Part shown: positions 5,022 to 5,461 of the stretch, in pieces
How the letters are laid out: every line of letters begins with the position of its first letter
How positions within the stretch are numbered: position 1 is the stretch's first letter
Assembly: GCA_021805265.1 (NCBI GenBank)
Contig: JAJZFR010000338.1
Location: forward strand, 1 to 5,461
Source of the DNA: Acidobacteriota bacterium
Lineage (GTDB): Bacteria > Acidobacteriota > Terriglobia > Terriglobales > Acidobacteriaceae
DNA: 5,461 nt
Reading direction: 5' to 3'
Made by a program: the position numbers and the translations under genes
Notes under the pieces: model-generated
The model's input: the letters and a program-made list of their open reading frames with translations, nothing else
The model's database searches: none
Told to the model about the DNA's origin: nothing

Positions 5022-5461
5022 ATGGCGCTGCGAGCGGTTGCGTTTGACTACGGAATGGTACTGAGCGGACAGCCAGACCCGGCTGCGCACGCACAGCTCG
5101 AACGAATCACGGGACTTGACTCGGAGGCGCTGGAACGCTGTTACTGGGTTGATCGTCACGACTACGATCGCGGCGAACTCACCGGCCTCGGCTTCTGGCG
5201 GAAACTCGCCGAGGACGCTGGTCTGAACCTCAACGACAATGCCCTCGACGAGTTGAACGCGTGGGATGCGCGCATGTGGACCACTTCGGAACCGGAGATG
5301 GTCGCCTGGCAGCAGCGACTGCAACAGCAGGGATTCCTGACCGCGATTCTCTCCAACATGGGCGACTCCGTGCTCGAAAGCATCGAACGCAGCTTCGACT
5401 GGATCGCCGGATTTGACGTGTTGATCTGGAGCTACCATCACGGCATGGCCAAGCCCGAGCC
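5022..5461 (+). CDS. HAD-superfamily hydrolase, N-terminal part, truncated by window edge
   Basis: 146 residues are visible before the window ends. Motif I is AFDYGMVLSG with nucleophile Asp9. The second Asp of the classical DxD is Gly11, as in YihX- and epoxide-hydrolase-type HAD proteins (FDxGxV/I). Motif II is AILSNMGDS (Ser111) and motif III is GMAKPEP (Lys144); the motif IV acidic residues lie outside the window. Residues 15-100 form a helical cap of subclass I type. The likely activity is phosphatase on a small phosphorylated metabolite; the substrate is unknown. GGGGAG (5010-5015) lies six bases before ATG 5022 and decides that start; an in-frame ATG at 4998 lacks such a site and would place Asp9 at residue 17. 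The gene is divergent from the aminotransferase, with 121 bases between starts. Confidence 0.88.
   Translation, partial: MALRAVAFDYGMVLSGQPDPAAHAQLERITGLDSEALERCYWVDRHDYDRGELTGLGFWRKLAEDAGLNLNDNALDELNAWDARMWTTSEPEMVAWQQRLQQQGFLTAILSNMGDSVLESIERSFDWIAGFDVLIWSYHHGMAKPE

Overview
The window looks like a stretch of ordinary chromosome from a moderately GC-rich soil-type bacterium. The best guess is Acidobacteriota (Terriglobia-like). This rests on the combination of a large secreted PSMA/glutamate-carboxypeptidase-II-type M28 peptidase, an aminotransferase that begins with an FSRRTDW motif and continues LDLTASNPTRCGF, and the general codon and GC style. No marker gene is present, so the assignment is tentative. 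There is no sign of mobile elements, CRISPR, rRNA or tRNA.

Layout. (1) Positions 1-343, minus strand: the N-terminal part of a PLP-dependent threonine ammonia-lyase (IlvA type), cut by the window edge. (2) Positions 344-573, minus strand: a leader region that conventional gene calling would leave blank. It holds a promoter-like sequence, a 27-codon reading frame with 7 isoleucine and 3 valine codons, and a strong hairpin followed by a T-rich tract 38 bases before the ilvA start. This is the architecture of a ribosome-mediated transcription attenuator that senses isoleucine, the end product of the pathway IlvA opens. It is the most interesting item in the window. (3) Positions 618-1244, plus strand: a YcbL/glyoxalase-II-like metallo-beta-lactamase-fold hydrolase, divergent from the ilvA leader and probably read from a leaderless mRNA. 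(4) Positions 1286-3622, minus strand: a secreted 778-residue M28 zinc peptidase with signal peptide, PA domain, catalytic domain and transferrin-receptor-like dimerisation domain. It converges on gene 3, and its terminator hairpin lies across the last codons of that gene. (5) Positions 3716-4900, minus strand: a fold-type-I PLP aminotransferase with its own upstream promoter candidate. (6) Positions 5022-5461, plus strand: the N-terminal part of a HAD-superfamily hydrolase, divergent from gene 5 and cut by the window edge.

The genes do not form one pathway. Two encode PLP enzymes of amino-acid metabolism (IlvA and the aminotransferase), and each transcription unit appears to have its own control region. 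The functional linkage best supported by the sequence is between the isoleucine-rich leader peptide and ilvA.
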